Source of the DNA: Rhodoferax sp.
GTDB lineage: Bacteria; Pseudomonadota; Gammaproteobacteria; Burkholderiales; Burkholderiaceae_C
Direction: 5' to 3'
DNA: 64,000 bases
Assembly: GCA_024235935.1 (NCBI GenBank)
Contig: JACKLL010000012.1
Location: 1 to 64,000, forward strand
Part shown: positions 1 to 8,309 of the stretch, in pieces
How positions within the stretch are numbered: the first letter of the stretch is position 1
Layout of the letters: the number at the start of each line of letters is the position of its first letter
Program-made: the position numbers and the translations under genes
The notes under the pieces: model-generated
Databases searched by the model: none
What the model saw: only the letters and a program-made list of their open reading frames with translations
Told to the model about the DNA's origin: nothing

Positions 1-77
1 CTGTCGGCTTCGTCCTACCGTACCGCGCGCCCTGTTCCTGCGGCTCTGCCATGCAGCCTCGCATACATTGAATCCAT

Positions 78-96
78 CGCAGTGATGGTCACTGCG
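78..96. repeat. Perfect 8-3-8 inverted repeat
   Basis: CGCAGTGA, a TGG loop, then TCACTGCG form a perfect stem 50 bp upstream of the first gene. It could be the terminator hairpin of a gene outside the window or an operator. No T-run follows, so the role is undecided. Confidence 0.4.
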
Positions 97-146
97 AGAC
101 AGCATCAAGGACCCCTGAACGGAGGTCCCGCCCAGGAGGAAATGAC

Positions 147-305
147 ATGTTGCATTACGCCGTTGTATTTTTCGTCATCGCGCTGATCGCGGCCGTTTTC
201 GGCTTCGGCGGCATTGCCGCCGGTGCCGCCGGCATCGCAAAGATTCTCTTCATCGTGTTCCTGATCCTCGCGGTCGGATCCTTCATCTTCGGCCGCAGTC
301 GGTAG
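147..305 (+). CDS. DUF1328 small membrane protein (YtjA-like)
   Basis: A 52-residue, almost wholly hydrophobic protein with two predicted membrane segments (about residues 3-23 and 30-48) separated by a glycine/alanine-rich turn. Length, the opening MLHYA and the Gly/Ala pattern fit the DUF1328 (YtjA) family of inner-membrane proteins of unknown function, often found in stress-related gene groups. A strong Shine-Dalgarno AGGAGGA at 134-140 fixes the ATG. The yqjD-like operon follows on the same strand 45 bp later, so co-transcription is plausible. The family call rests on size and pattern, not on a search. Confidence 0.8.
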   Translation: MLHYAVVFFVIALIAAVFGFGGIAAGAAGIAKILFIVFLILAVGSFIFGRSR

Positions 306-350
306 TCGCGAACCCAGCCCATAAACCCCACCCATCAAAAGGAACAAGTC

Positions 351-752
351 ATGTACAAGATCGATCAAGACATCTCGCCTGCCACCCCCGAGCTGGCATC
401 CGCATTGGCGCAGCGCACGGCAAGCGCGGCGGACCAGGCCGTCGCCGCCACCAAGACAGCGGTGGACCATACCGCTGAAGCCGTCAATGAGGGACTGGAC
501 CATCTGCGCGACAGCGGATCGTCCGCCCTGATCCGTGCCGCTGCCCAGGCCGATGCGCTCGCCCACAAGGGAATCGAGCAGGCCCGCCGCGCACGCACGG
601 CTGTTCAGGAAAAGGCGCAGGTCACGGGTGACCGCACGGTCGCCTACATCCGTGACGAGCCGGTCAAGGCCGTGGTGATGGCCGCAGCGGCGGGCGCCTT
701 GCTGGCCCTGGTGCTGGGCCGCAGAAGCTCTTCGCGCGCCGCTCGCGACTGA
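351..752 (+). CDS. YqjD/ElaB-family (DUF883) membrane-anchored protein
   Basis: 133 residues: a long alanine-rich amphipathic helical region (about 10-105) and one C-terminal membrane segment (about 108-124) ending in GRRSS, the usual layout of DUF883/YqjD/ElaB proteins. In E. coli these tail-anchored inner-membrane proteins bind ribosomes in stationary phase. AAAGGAAC lies just upstream of the ATG. It heads a compact set with a YqjE-like and a YqjK-like gene, the same order as yqjD-yqjE-yqjK in enterobacteria. Function here is inferred from family and synteny. Confidence 0.85.
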   Translation: MYKIDQDISPATPELASALAQRTASAADQAVAATKTAVDHTAEAVNEGLDHLRDSGSSALIRAAAQADALAHKGIEQARRARTAVQEKAQVTGDRTVAYIRDEPVKAVVMAAAAGALLALVLGRRSSSRAARD

Positions 753-834
753 GCGCGCATTCCAATGTGCCGTGGTGGCGCCAGTGCTTCATGAGCCTGG
801 CCCACCTTGAACCACGTTGCGCCTGCAAGGACCC

Positions 835-1218
835 ATGATCCATCCGTTTTTCACCAAACTTGTCACGCGGCCAGGCTTGTTCGCCGAACATGTGGGTGCC
901 TATGCCGATCTGGCGGCGGCTGAAGTGCGCCAATTCGGCAGTGTGTGGCAAAAGCGGGCCTTGCTGGCAGCAGCATGCGCTTGTACCACGGTGCTCGCCA
1001 TCGGCGTCAGCGCCGTGGCCGGCATCGTGGCCGCCGCCATCGCCTGGGATGCCATGCCCGCTCCCTGGGCGCTGGTCCTGGTCCCGTGCGGACTGTGGCT
1101 GGTCGCGCTGGGTTGTGGCATTGCTGCATGGCTTACCAGAACCGAGCCGATGTTCGTGCTGGTACGCCAGCAGATGGCGGTGGATCTCGCCATGCTCAAC
1201 GCGGCGGGGCAGGAATGA
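835..1218 (+). CDS. YqjE-like / phage-holin-family membrane protein
   Basis: About 127 residues with two hydrophobic hairpin-forming segments (about 40-65 and 72-97) in the middle, typical of the YqjE (putative holin superfamily III, DUF1469) family. The ATG at 835 is preferred over a TTG at 817 because GCAAGGA sits at the right distance before it. Its stop overlaps the start of the next gene (ATGA), implying translational coupling. Second member of the yqjD-E-K-like operon. The role is unknown; membrane/envelope association is inferred. Confidence 0.75.
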   Translation: MIHPFFTKLVTRPGLFAEHVGAYADLAAAEVRQFGSVWQKRALLAAACACTTVLAIGVSAVAGIVAAAIAWDAMPAPWALVLVPCGLWLVALGCGIAAWLTRTEPMFVLVRQQMAVDLAMLNAAGQE

Positions 1219-1766
1219 AACCCTTGAATACCGTGGAGCCGACGATGGATCCGGACGACCTGCGGCGCGAGCCGCTGCAACGCCTGATGGCGTCGCGGGC
1301 ACGCCTGCGTGCCGAACTGATTCCAGCGCGCAGGTTCGGTGCAGCTGCGTCGTCATCGATGGAGGGCGACTTGCCGCGGCGCGCACGGGCGCTGTGGCGC
1401 CTGCTCGTCTCCCGCCAAGGTGGCGGGGCCGTGTTCTCCTCGGCGGCAAGTCTGCTGAAAACCTGGTGGGTGCGTCAACCATGGCACGCCACCTCCGAAT
1501 TGCTGGGCCATGCGGTGGTCGAGGAAGTCTCGCCGTGGGTCAGACGCCATCCGGTCGCTGCGGTGGCACTGGGTGCCGGCGCGGGCGCCGCCGTGGCCAT
1601 GGCCCGCCCGTGGCGGTGGCAGGTCGTGAATGCGCAGAGCCGCAGGATGGGCCGGTCGGTGGGCCGCTGGGCGGTCCATCAGCTGACACAGGCGCCGGTG
1701 CAGATGGCCATCGCCGCCGCAATCGCCACCTGGCTGGAACGGCGGCAGCCTTCGCGATCGGACTAG
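1215..1766 (+). CDS. YqjK-position hypothetical protein with glycine/alanine hydrophobic segment
   Basis: 183 residues. The ATG at 1215 overlaps the TGA of the previous gene. The N-terminal half is arginine-rich; a short hydrophobic Ala/Gly stretch (about residues 114-128) follows, then a basic C-terminus. Position after yqjD- and yqjE-like genes suggests a YqjK-type accessory protein, but sequence resemblance is weak and I do not assign a function. Its stop overlaps the convergent esterase gene by 4 bp. Confidence 0.65.
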   Translation: MKPLNTVEPTMDPDDLRREPLQRLMASRARLRAELIPARRFGAAASSSMEGDLPRRARALWRLLVSRQGGGAVFSSAASLLKTWWVRQPWHATSELLGHAVVEEVSPWVRRHPVAAVALGAGAGAAVAMARPWRWQVVNAQSRRMGRSVGRWAVHQLTQAPVQMAIAAAIATWLERRQPSRSD

Positions 1767-2815
1767 TTCGCGCGTTGCGGGTCCAGCAGGAATTGCACGA
1801 TGGCCTGCGACGCGTCGGGGCCGCGTGCATCGGTATAGGAGCCTTCGGGATTGCCGCCGGCCCATGCGTGTGCAGCGCCATGGATGACCCAATGCGCGAT
1901 CTGCGCAACACCGCTGGCATCGATCCAGTGTGTGGTGGTGACCTCGCGCCCTTGCATGGCGCGTCGGCTCCCTGCAAGCGCGCGCAGCGGTGCTCCCGGC
2001 TGCGCATCGAAAGCCTGTCGCGCGTGCGTGACGATCTGCTCCGCATTGGAAACATGGACCGTGGGGTCGGCATCGCCGTGCACCACGATCGTCGGCACCG
2101 GCGGGCGTGCCGTTTGATCCGACGCATCCCTGGGCCTGGCCTGGCCGCGCATCGCCGCGAAGGCCGATCCCATGTCATGCGCCGTGCCCAGGGCGACGCC
2201 TGAATGCACGCCGACGCCCGCAAAGACATCCGGATAGGTAGCCCCCAGTACCAGGGCCATCGCGCCCCCGGCCGACAGGCCCGCCACGAACACACGTCGG
2301 CCGTCGATGTGGTGCGAACGGACGATGTCCTGCGCAATGCCGGCGATCAGCGAGACTTCTTCGCCGCTGCGCAGCTGCTGGTCCGCTTCGAACCAGTTCC
2401 AGCAGTTCGAGCCATTGGCGCGGCGCGCCTGTGCCGGATACGCAACCAGGAAGCCATATTGCTGCGCGAGTTCGTTCATGCGCGTGCCAATCGCAAAGTC
2501 GTCCGGTTGCTGTGTGCAACCATGCAGCATCACCAGCAGCGGCGCCGCCTCGCGCCTGGCGCCTGTCGGCACATAGAGCTTGTAGTCCCGGCTTGCTCCG
2601 CCGATCGCAAACGCGTGCGAGGTGAAGCTGCCGTTGTCAACGGCGGGCTCTTCCACGACATGCAGGGGGGCATCGTGTGGGGGCCGCGTCAGTCCGGCGT
2701 CCGTCAAGGCCTTGCGGATCGTCGCCGCGACACTGCCCATGGTGGGTGAGTCCATCGTGATTCCGGCCGAACTGAGCGCCCGTTCAATGGTGTCTGCAAT
2801 CGCGTTGCGGTTCAT
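1763..2815 (-). CDS. PHB-depolymerase-family esterase
   Basis: 350 residues of the alpha/beta-hydrolase type found in LpqC/PHB-depolymerase-family esterases. Visible landmarks: oxyanion region LLVMLHGCTQ, nucleophile elbow GLSAGGA, catalytic aspartate in HGDADPTV and histidine in HGAAHAWAGG. No signal peptide is visible, so it is probably intracellular or exported non-classically. It would hydrolyse poly- or oligo-hydroxybutyrate or a similar ester. An acetoacetyl-CoA synthetase at 8.3 kb would fit PHB-derived acetoacetate use, although the two genes are not in one operon. Substrate specificity is inferred only. Confidence 0.85.
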   Translation of the reverse strand: MNRNAIADTIERALSSAGITMDSPTMGSVAATIRKALTDAGLTRPPHDAPLHVVEEPAVDNGSFTSHAFAIGGASRDYKLYVPTGARREAAPLLVMLHGCTQQPDDFAIGTRMNELAQQYGFLVAYPAQARRANGSNCWNWFEADQQLRSGEEVSLIAGIAQDIVRSHHIDGRRVFVAGLSAGGAMALVLGATYPDVFAGVGVHSGVALGTAHDMGSAFAAMRGQARPRDASDQTARPPVPTIVVHGDADPTVHVSNAEQIVTHARQAFDAQPGAPLRALAGSRRAMQGREVTTTHWIDASGVAQIAHWVIHGAAHAWAGGNPEGSYTDARGPDASQAIVQFLLDPQRAN

Positions 2816-2931
2816 GGGCTTGCTTTCAAGGTTTGCTGCACTGCAGCATCATGCCCTATCCACCACTTTCGTGTGTGCGGGGGCTGTTTCTCGCCGTATG
2901 ACCTGCGATCCGCCTGGACGTGGCAGGCCAT

Positions 2932-4962
2932 TCAACGCTGCGCCGTGGCCGTGCAGGGATCGGTATGGGTGTCACTGCCCAGATCAATGAACGGGAGCAG
3001 TGCGGCCGGTCCGGCGATGGCGCCCAGCACCAGGGATGCGACGGCCTTGCCGGCCAGCTTGCCGCTTTCGAGCTTGACGCTGGGGGATGACCAGGGGCCC
3101 GTGATGTGCAGCGGTGAGCGCAAGGTGAACAGCGATACGTCCTTGGGCTTGGCTACGGCTTTCAGCGCCAGGGTTTCCTTGCGCAGACTGAGCTCGCCCG
3201 TCACCAGCAGTGTGGTGTCCTTGTTGTCGATGACGCCGCGCGCAACCGTCGCGATACCGTCCCGCGCCGCGAGCTGAAAACGCGCGCAGCGCATCGGCAG
3301 TGCATCGTCGCCGCGGATCAGGATGCCCAGACCCTGTGCCAGATCGAGCCCCGCCGCCTCGACCAGCAGATGGGACACGGTGCCGTTGCGGATCAGTGCG
3401 TCCACCTGCCCGTCGAGCGAACCGATGATGTCTGCGGTGGATTGGCCTGCGCCGGTCACTTTCATCTTTGCGGCCAGCGCGCCCGTCAGATAGTTGATGG
3501 TCGACGTGGCCGCGGCCGCGTCGGATCCGTTGGCCGCAGGTGTTGCGGCGCGGCTGTCGCCGACGCGCAACCATCGCGCGACATCGATCCCGCTGAGTGT
3601 GAGATCGGCGGCCCATTGCGCCGTGCTGCCTCGACCGTCGAGTTGCATTGAACCCGTCACCGTACCGCCAGGCGCCTGTGCACGCAGCTCCTGAACCTTG
3701 AGAATGCCGTCCTTCAGGCCGACCGCGGCCTGCAGTTTCGTCAGTGGCGCCAGTGACGGGGTGTTGAGATCCAGCTGTGCGATGTCGACGGTCAGGTTCG
3801 CATCCATGGCACGCAGCGATGGCAGGTCGAACTTCCGGTCGGGCAGCACGCGTCGCGCACCCGCATCGGCAGCTGCTGGCGACGCCGTTGCGCCTTCGCC
3901 GCCAATGGACGGCCCCAGGTCTGCCAACAGCAGCCGACGTCCGGTCAGTTGCCCGGTGAGCAGCGGTGGTGTCGCACGCGAATCGAAGGCGAACGATCCG
4001 CCCAGCGCGCTGCTTCCGACCACGAACTTCTGTGCGTCCAGGCGCCAGGTGCCGCCGTCGTGCGCCAGTTTTCCTTGCAGTTCGAACGGCGGGGTTTGCG
4101 GAAGCGTGATGCCGACGATGTCACCCACCGCGGCCAGCGAAGCGCCGCGCAAGCTTAGCGCGCCGTCCAGACGCTGTTCGGACTGCAGGGCGCCGACCCG
4201 GCCTTCGAAGTGCACCGTCGAGCGTCCCACCGTGCCATCCACGCGCACAGTCCCGTTGCTGGATTCGCCATCCCCTTGCACCAGCGCGAAGCTGTCGTCG
4301 ACGCGTGCGCGCAGGTCGACCGGCAGCGCCCGCAGTCGGCCTTTGGCGGTAAAGGCCATGCCGCGCCCATCCGTCGTGCTGTTGGCGGTCAAGGCCATCT
4401 GCGTCGATGTTGTCTCATCGATCACGGCCACCGTGCCTTGCTCCAGGTGCAGCCGTTCGACGCGTGGCAGAGGCATATGGCGGGCCTGTGGCGAGGGTGT
4501 CTCGGATGCAGACCGATCGGCGCCCAGGGCCCAGCTCGCCCGGCCGTCCTTCAGCCGCACCAGATGCGCTTCCAGCTGTGATGCGGACAGGTGCTGGATC
4601 ACGACGGGGCCACCATGCACGGCCCGCCAGGCGTCCTGCCAGCGCCAGCCCAACGCAATGTTTTGCGCACGCACCAAAGCATCGACGTCGACCTCCTGCG
4701 CGGCTCCCACGACCAGTGAGTCTGCGCGCAGACGCGCTGGACCGAGCAGATGCAGGCGGAACTCGCCGCCCAGCTGAACCGGAACACCGGCTGCCCGCGT
4801 CAGCGCACCGGACAGGGGCTCGCGCAGGAACCGCCATCCCAGTGCTTCGCAGGTGCCGAGTACGAGTGCGATGGCGGTCACCGCAGTGGCGACGCGAAAT
4901 CCACGCCGGTGGAACCAGCGCCGTTTCATGCGCGCAGGGGCGACGGTCGTGGCCGTGCGCAT
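2932..4962 (-). CDS. AsmA-family envelope protein
   Basis: About 676 residues. A basic N-terminus (MKRRWFHRRG) is followed by one membrane segment (ATAVTAIALVLGT) and a long beta-rich periplasmic part with repeated LxxLxLxxG-type strands ending in a short hydrophobic tail, the AsmA/TamB-like layout. AsmA proteins are linked to outer-membrane assembly and phospholipid transport between membranes. The reading frame is open further upstream, but codons above 4962 give protein-unlike sequence. ATG at 4962 or 4929 are both possible; neither has a clear Shine-Dalgarno. Confidence 0.8.
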   Translation of the reverse strand: MRTATTVAPARMKRRWFHRRGFRVATAVTAIALVLGTCEALGWRFLREPLSGALTRAAGVPVQLGGEFRLHLLGPARLRADSLVVGAAQEVDVDALVRAQNIALGWRWQDAWRAVHGGPVVIQHLSASQLEAHLVRLKDGRASWALGADRSASETPSPQARHMPLPRVERLHLEQGTVAVIDETTSTQMALTANSTTDGRGMAFTAKGRLRALPVDLRARVDDSFALVQGDGESSNGTVRVDGTVGRSTVHFEGRVGALQSEQRLDGALSLRGASLAAVGDIVGITLPQTPPFELQGKLAHDGGTWRLDAQKFVVGSSALGGSFAFDSRATPPLLTGQLTGRRLLLADLGPSIGGEGATASPAAADAGARRVLPDRKFDLPSLRAMDANLTVDIAQLDLNTPSLAPLTKLQAAVGLKDGILKVQELRAQAPGGTVTGSMQLDGRGSTAQWAADLTLSGIDVARWLRVGDSRAATPAANGSDAAAATSTINYLTGALAAKMKVTGAGQSTADIIGSLDGQVDALIRNGTVSHLLVEAAGLDLAQGLGILIRGDDALPMRCARFQLAARDGIATVARGVIDNKDTTLLVTGELSLRKETLALKAVAKPKDVSLFTLRSPLHITGPWSSPSVKLESGKLAGKAVASLVLGAIAGPAALLPFIDLGSDTHTDPCTATAQR

Positions 4963-5314
4963 GTCGCTTGGCGGTGCGCGTTCAACGGTACGCGCGCGAG
5001 AGAAGTGGTATGCATCACCGCAGTGTGCGTGCAGGCGCGGTTTGCAACAACGAACCAAGACCCTCGCAGGGCGTGGGACGTGCGCGGCATCGCCGGTAGG
5101 ACATGGCCGACAAGCCCTTTGCCGCAGTCCATCGCATGTCACAGAACCGTCTTCCCGTGCCGCTTGACGGGCGCTTTCGGGGCATGTGCCGCAGACAGAA
5201 TTTTCCTACTTCACGACGGCGCCACGGCTGCTCTGCCAGGCCTTGGCTGCGCCATACGATGAAGTCTCGGAGCAAGCAATGTTGCAGCTCCGTATTCATC
5301 AAGGAGGAAAACAA
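4963..5314. other. Divergent intergenic region
   Basis: 352 bp between the AsmA-family gene and the PRC-barrel gene, transcribed away from each other. It must hold both promoters. I see no RNA gene, long inverted repeat or convincing small ORF; a strong ribosome-binding site (AAGGAGG, 5301-5307) marks its right end. Confidence 0.5.
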
Positions 5315-5659
5315 ATGACGATTCTGAGCACAAGCACCCTGGAAGGAACCGACGTGAAGAGCCCCGCAGGCGAAGGCCTCGGCGAGATCAAGGATCTGAT
5401 GATCGACCTGAGTTCGGGACGCGTGGCCTATGCGGTCATCGAGTTCGGTGGTCTGCTGGGCATCGGCAGCAAATTGTTCGCAGTGCCGATGCAGGCCCTG
5501 AAGCAGGACGCGGCCAACAAATGCTTTGTCATGGATACGAACAAGGAAGCTCTGGAGAACGCCTCGGGCTTTGACAAGGACCACTGGCCCGATTTTGCGG
5601 ACCGCAAATGGCAGACGGCGGTGCACGCGCACTACAACACGCCGCCGTACTGGGGCTGA
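5315..5659 (+). CDS. PRC-barrel domain protein
   Basis: 114 residues. Residues about 8-80 form a PRC-barrel-like domain: the pattern GEGLGEIKDLMIDLSSGRV followed by YAVIEFGG and a final strand ending FAVP is characteristic. Upstream in-frame codons are rejected because AAGGAGG lies 8 bp before this ATG. Such stand-alone PRC-barrel proteins are common in stress-type gene groups of betaproteobacteria, and neighbours here are also envelope or stress proteins. No enzymatic role can be assigned. Confidence 0.85.
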   Translation: MTILSTSTLEGTDVKSPAGEGLGEIKDLMIDLSSGRVAYAVIEFGGLLGIGSKLFAVPMQALKQDAANKCFVMDTNKEALENASGFDKDHWPDFADRKWQTAVHAHYNTPPYWG

Positions 5660-5774
5660 GTCCCGTCGAGCCTGCGCTGAACACAGGCCGCGCAAGCGGC
5701 CTGCTGCTTCCAGGCGGTGCAGCAGCGCAGCGCACAACCCGCCTACCGCATATCCCAACGCAAGGAGCAAAACC

Positions 5775-6539
5775 ATGAAATCCATTCACAAGACCAGCAG
5801 CGCCATCGCATTGTTGTGCCTCTCTCTCGCAGCCAGCCAGGGCGCTGCTGCGGCAGGCGCAACCGATGGCACCATGGCCAAGAAAAGCGCCGACAACACG
5901 GCGCCGGCAGTCGCCTACAGTGACCGCGCCAAGATGACGACCTATGACAGCGACCGCAAGGCACTGCAGGCCCAGCTCGCGACCGGCATGGATGCAGCGT
6001 TCTACCGCAAGAAGCTGGCCGACCTCGGCTACCAGGTGACCGCCGTGAACGATCGCGAAGCCGACTATGTCGAGTACGAGGTCGTCAAGGGTGGAAACAG
6101 CCACGAGGTGCAGATCGAATTCGACAAGGCCAGCCGCAAGGCGACGAAAGTCGACGTTGCAATGAACCTCTGGCGTGCCGATTCCACCAAGGCCGCCCTG
6201 CGCGGAAACAAGTTCAAGACGGCGCAAACCGCCGACTTCAGCGATCGCATGTACCTCAAGGGCTGGACAGATGAAAAGGATGCGCTGGAAGCCGCGCTCG
6301 GCACCGGCCATGACAAGGGCTACTACGCGAAGAAGCTGGCCGACCTCGGCTACACCGTGACTGCCACGAACGACCGTGAAGCCGACTATCTGGAATACGA
6401 AGTCGTCAAGGGAAAACGCACGTATGAAGTGCAAGTCGACTTCGACAAGGCGATGCAAAAAGCCAGCAGCGTCGACGTGACGACGAACCTGTGGCATGCC
6501 GATGCCACCGACAAGGCCCTGGACAGCGCCAAGCGCTGA
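5775..6539 (+). CDS. Periplasmic protein with tandem-duplicated PepSY-like domain
   Basis: 254 residues with a cleavable signal peptide (MKSIHK, hydrophobic core, AAA site near 25). The mature part holds two homologous units of about 85 residues (about 55-140 and 155-240), sharing KKLADLGY, NDREADY, YEVVKG and the end V..NLW.AD. The short VTxxNDREAD-YxEYEVVKG pattern resembles PepSY-type domains, but I cannot confirm this. A strong SD (AAGGAG) precedes the ATG. Its role is unknown; periplasmic binding or protease inhibition are possibilities known for PepSY proteins. Confidence 0.75.
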   Translation: MKSIHKTSSAIALLCLSLAASQGAAAAGATDGTMAKKSADNTAPAVAYSDRAKMTTYDSDRKALQAQLATGMDAAFYRKKLADLGYQVTAVNDREADYVEYEVVKGGNSHEVQIEFDKASRKATKVDVAMNLWRADSTKAALRGNKFKTAQTADFSDRMYLKGWTDEKDALEAALGTGHDKGYYAKKLADLGYTVTATNDREADYLEYEVVKGKRTYEVQVDFDKAMQKASSVDVTTNLWHADATDKALDSAKR

Positions 6540-6646
6540 TCGGGTATGCGTCGCGGGCGCGGTCTGTTGCGGACCGCGCCCCTTGCATGCGCAGGGCAGC
6601 CTGACGCTGCCTTGCTCCGCAACCGGAATCAGGGAACTTGTGCGGC

Positions 6647-7657
6647 ATGAACCCAGTGGTATCTCCCATTTCCTTGGGCGCGAAAGAAACACGCTTGTCC
6701 GAAGCGATGGTTCCTGAACGCCAGGCCGACGCGCAATCCTGGTGGAAGACCGGGTGGACGCTGACACGGTCCGCAGTCTCCGCCTGGATCGATGACTACG
6801 CGCCGAGCATGGGCGCAGCGCTGTCGTACTACACCGTGTTCTCGCTGGCGCCGCTGCTGTTCATTGTTATTTCAGTGGCTGGACTGGTGTTCGGTCAGGA
6901 GGCCGCGCGCGGAGAGATTTTCGGACAGCTGCAGGGGTTCATGGGCGCCGAGGCGGCGTCCGGCATCGAGCAGATGCTGGCGGGTTTCGACAGGCCGTCG
7001 CAAGGCATTGCCGGAACGCTTGTTGGCGTACTGATGCTGGTCATCGGCGCCACCACCGTGTTCGGTGAATTGCAGAACGCGCTGGACCGCATCTGGCGCG
7101 CGCCGGTGGCGGCGGGGGGCAGCGGCATCTGGTACCTGCTGCGGACCCGTCTGCTGTCGTTCGGGATGGTGCTGGGAATCGCCTTTCTGCTGATGGTCTC
7201 GCTGTTGTTCAGCGCCGCACTGTCCGCGCTCGGCAAATGGTACGGCGGCTTTTTCGCCCACTGGGAAATCCTGGGCCACCTGGTCGATGTGGTCGTCGGC
7301 TTCGGGCTCACCACAGCCGCCTTCGCAATGATCTACAAGCTGATGCCGCGGGTACGCGTCGGCTGGGCCGACGTATGGGTCGGCGCCATCGTGACCTCGG
7401 TTCTGTTCACGGTGGGTCGGCTGCTGATCGGCCTGTACATCGGCCGTGCCGGTGTGGCCAGCGGCTTCGGTGCCGCCGGTGGCATCATCGTCGTATTTGT
7501 CTGGGTCTACTATTCGGCGCAGATTTTCCTGCTGGGCGCCGAGTTCACATGGGTGTATGCGCAAAGCTTCGGATCGCGGCGCCATCTGCCTGCGGCGCAT
7601 GGCACCGCGGCAGCTGGCGTTGCCAAGGCGAAAGTTCCAGGCACGGCAAGCACCTGA
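6647..7657 (+). CDS. YihY/virulence factor BrkB-family membrane protein
   Basis: About 336 residues with six hydrophobic segments spread between residues 40 and 300. Diagnostic YihY/BrkB motifs are present: GAALSYYTVFSLAPLL near the N-terminus, and the C-terminal GAAGGIIVVFVWVYYSAQI segment followed by LLGAEFTW. The family are inner-membrane proteins once annotated as RNase BN; their transported substrate is not established. ATG 6647 is chosen over an upstream TTG because AGGGAA precedes it. Its 3' end faces the DUF3237 gene across a small hairpin. Confidence 0.9.
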   Translation: MNPVVSPISLGAKETRLSEAMVPERQADAQSWWKTGWTLTRSAVSAWIDDYAPSMGAALSYYTVFSLAPLLFIVISVAGLVFGQEAARGEIFGQLQGFMGAEAASGIEQMLAGFDRPSQGIAGTLVGVLMLVIGATTVFGELQNALDRIWRAPVAAGGSGIWYLLRTRLLSFGMVLGIAFLLMVSLLFSAALSALGKWYGGFFAHWEILGHLVDVVVGFGLTTAAFAMIYKLMPRVRVGWADVWVGAIVTSVLFTVGRLLIGLYIGRAGVASGFGAAGGIIVVFVWVYYSAQIFLLGAEFTWVYAQSFGSRRHLPAAHGTAAAGVAKAKVPGTAST

Positions 7658-7658
7658 C

Positions 7659-7679
7659 AGGCTGCGATGGCTGCAGCCT
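7659..7679. terminator. Candidate bidirectional terminator hairpin
   Basis: AGGCTGC, a 7-nt loop, then GCAGCCT lie between the convergent YihY-family and DUF3237 genes and overlap the latter's stop. No T-run is visible, so it is a weak candidate. Confidence 0.3.
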
Positions 7680-8173
7680 CAGCAAACGCGGAAGAACCGC
7701 ATCTCGACCCGGTCCGGATACCGCGCACCGGTGCCGACGAACACATGCTCGGTCATCCAGCGCAGCGACTCGCTCGAGACTTCGAAACTGGGAATGCAGC
7801 GAAAGTAGATCGCCTGCGGGTCCACCGGCTCGCCGCGTACGAGGCGGGCGATGTCCTGGGCGCTGCCGCGGCGCAGCGCACGGTTCTGCACAAACACATG
7901 CTCGCCGGCATGCTGCGGGCCATCGAGCGCAAGCACATAGCGTGCATCGAGGTCGGCACAGGTGTCGGAGACCACGATCTGGAAGTCGGCGCCGGCCGGC
8001 AGCACGCGGCCGCGCAGCTGCGGCCCGCTCAGGCTTCCGCCGGTGATCGGGATGATCCGCCGCCGACCGCGGCTGTTCAGTCCCTGCACCATGCCGGCTT
8101 CTACCGGCGCACCGACTGTCACCGTGAGGTCGGCGATCCATTCGAGTTCGGGGGTGGGAAGGGTCGATGTCAT
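7679..8173 (-). CDS. DUF3237 (UPF0311) family protein
   Basis: 164 residues. The pattern LTVTVGAPVEAG, then GRRRIIPITGG, GRVLPAGADFQ, DLDARYVLAL and a C-terminal segment with RVEMRFFRV matches DUF3237, a beta-barrel family of unknown function common near catabolic genes in proteobacteria. The ATG at 8173 is preferred; upstream in-frame sequence is Arg/Pro-rich and lies in the spacer shared with the divergent aacS gene. Function unknown. Confidence 0.8.
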   Translation of the reverse strand: MTSTLPTPELEWIADLTVTVGAPVEAGMVQGLNSRGRRRIIPITGGSLSGPQLRGRVLPAGADFQIVVSDTCADLDARYVLALDGPQHAGEHVFVQNRALRRGSAQDIARLVRGEPVDPQAIYFRCIPSFEVSSESLRWMTEHVFVGTGARYPDRVEMRFFRVC

Positions 8174-8309
8174 GGGTACAGGCACTCTGGAGTCTGGAAG
8201 GCAGGCCAATGCTGCGCGGTGATGAGCCCAGGGACCCGGACCGGACGCGCAGCGAACCAGATCCTGCCATAGTTTGGCCCTCGGGGCCGAGCTGCGGTAC
8301 GCTTTGGCC

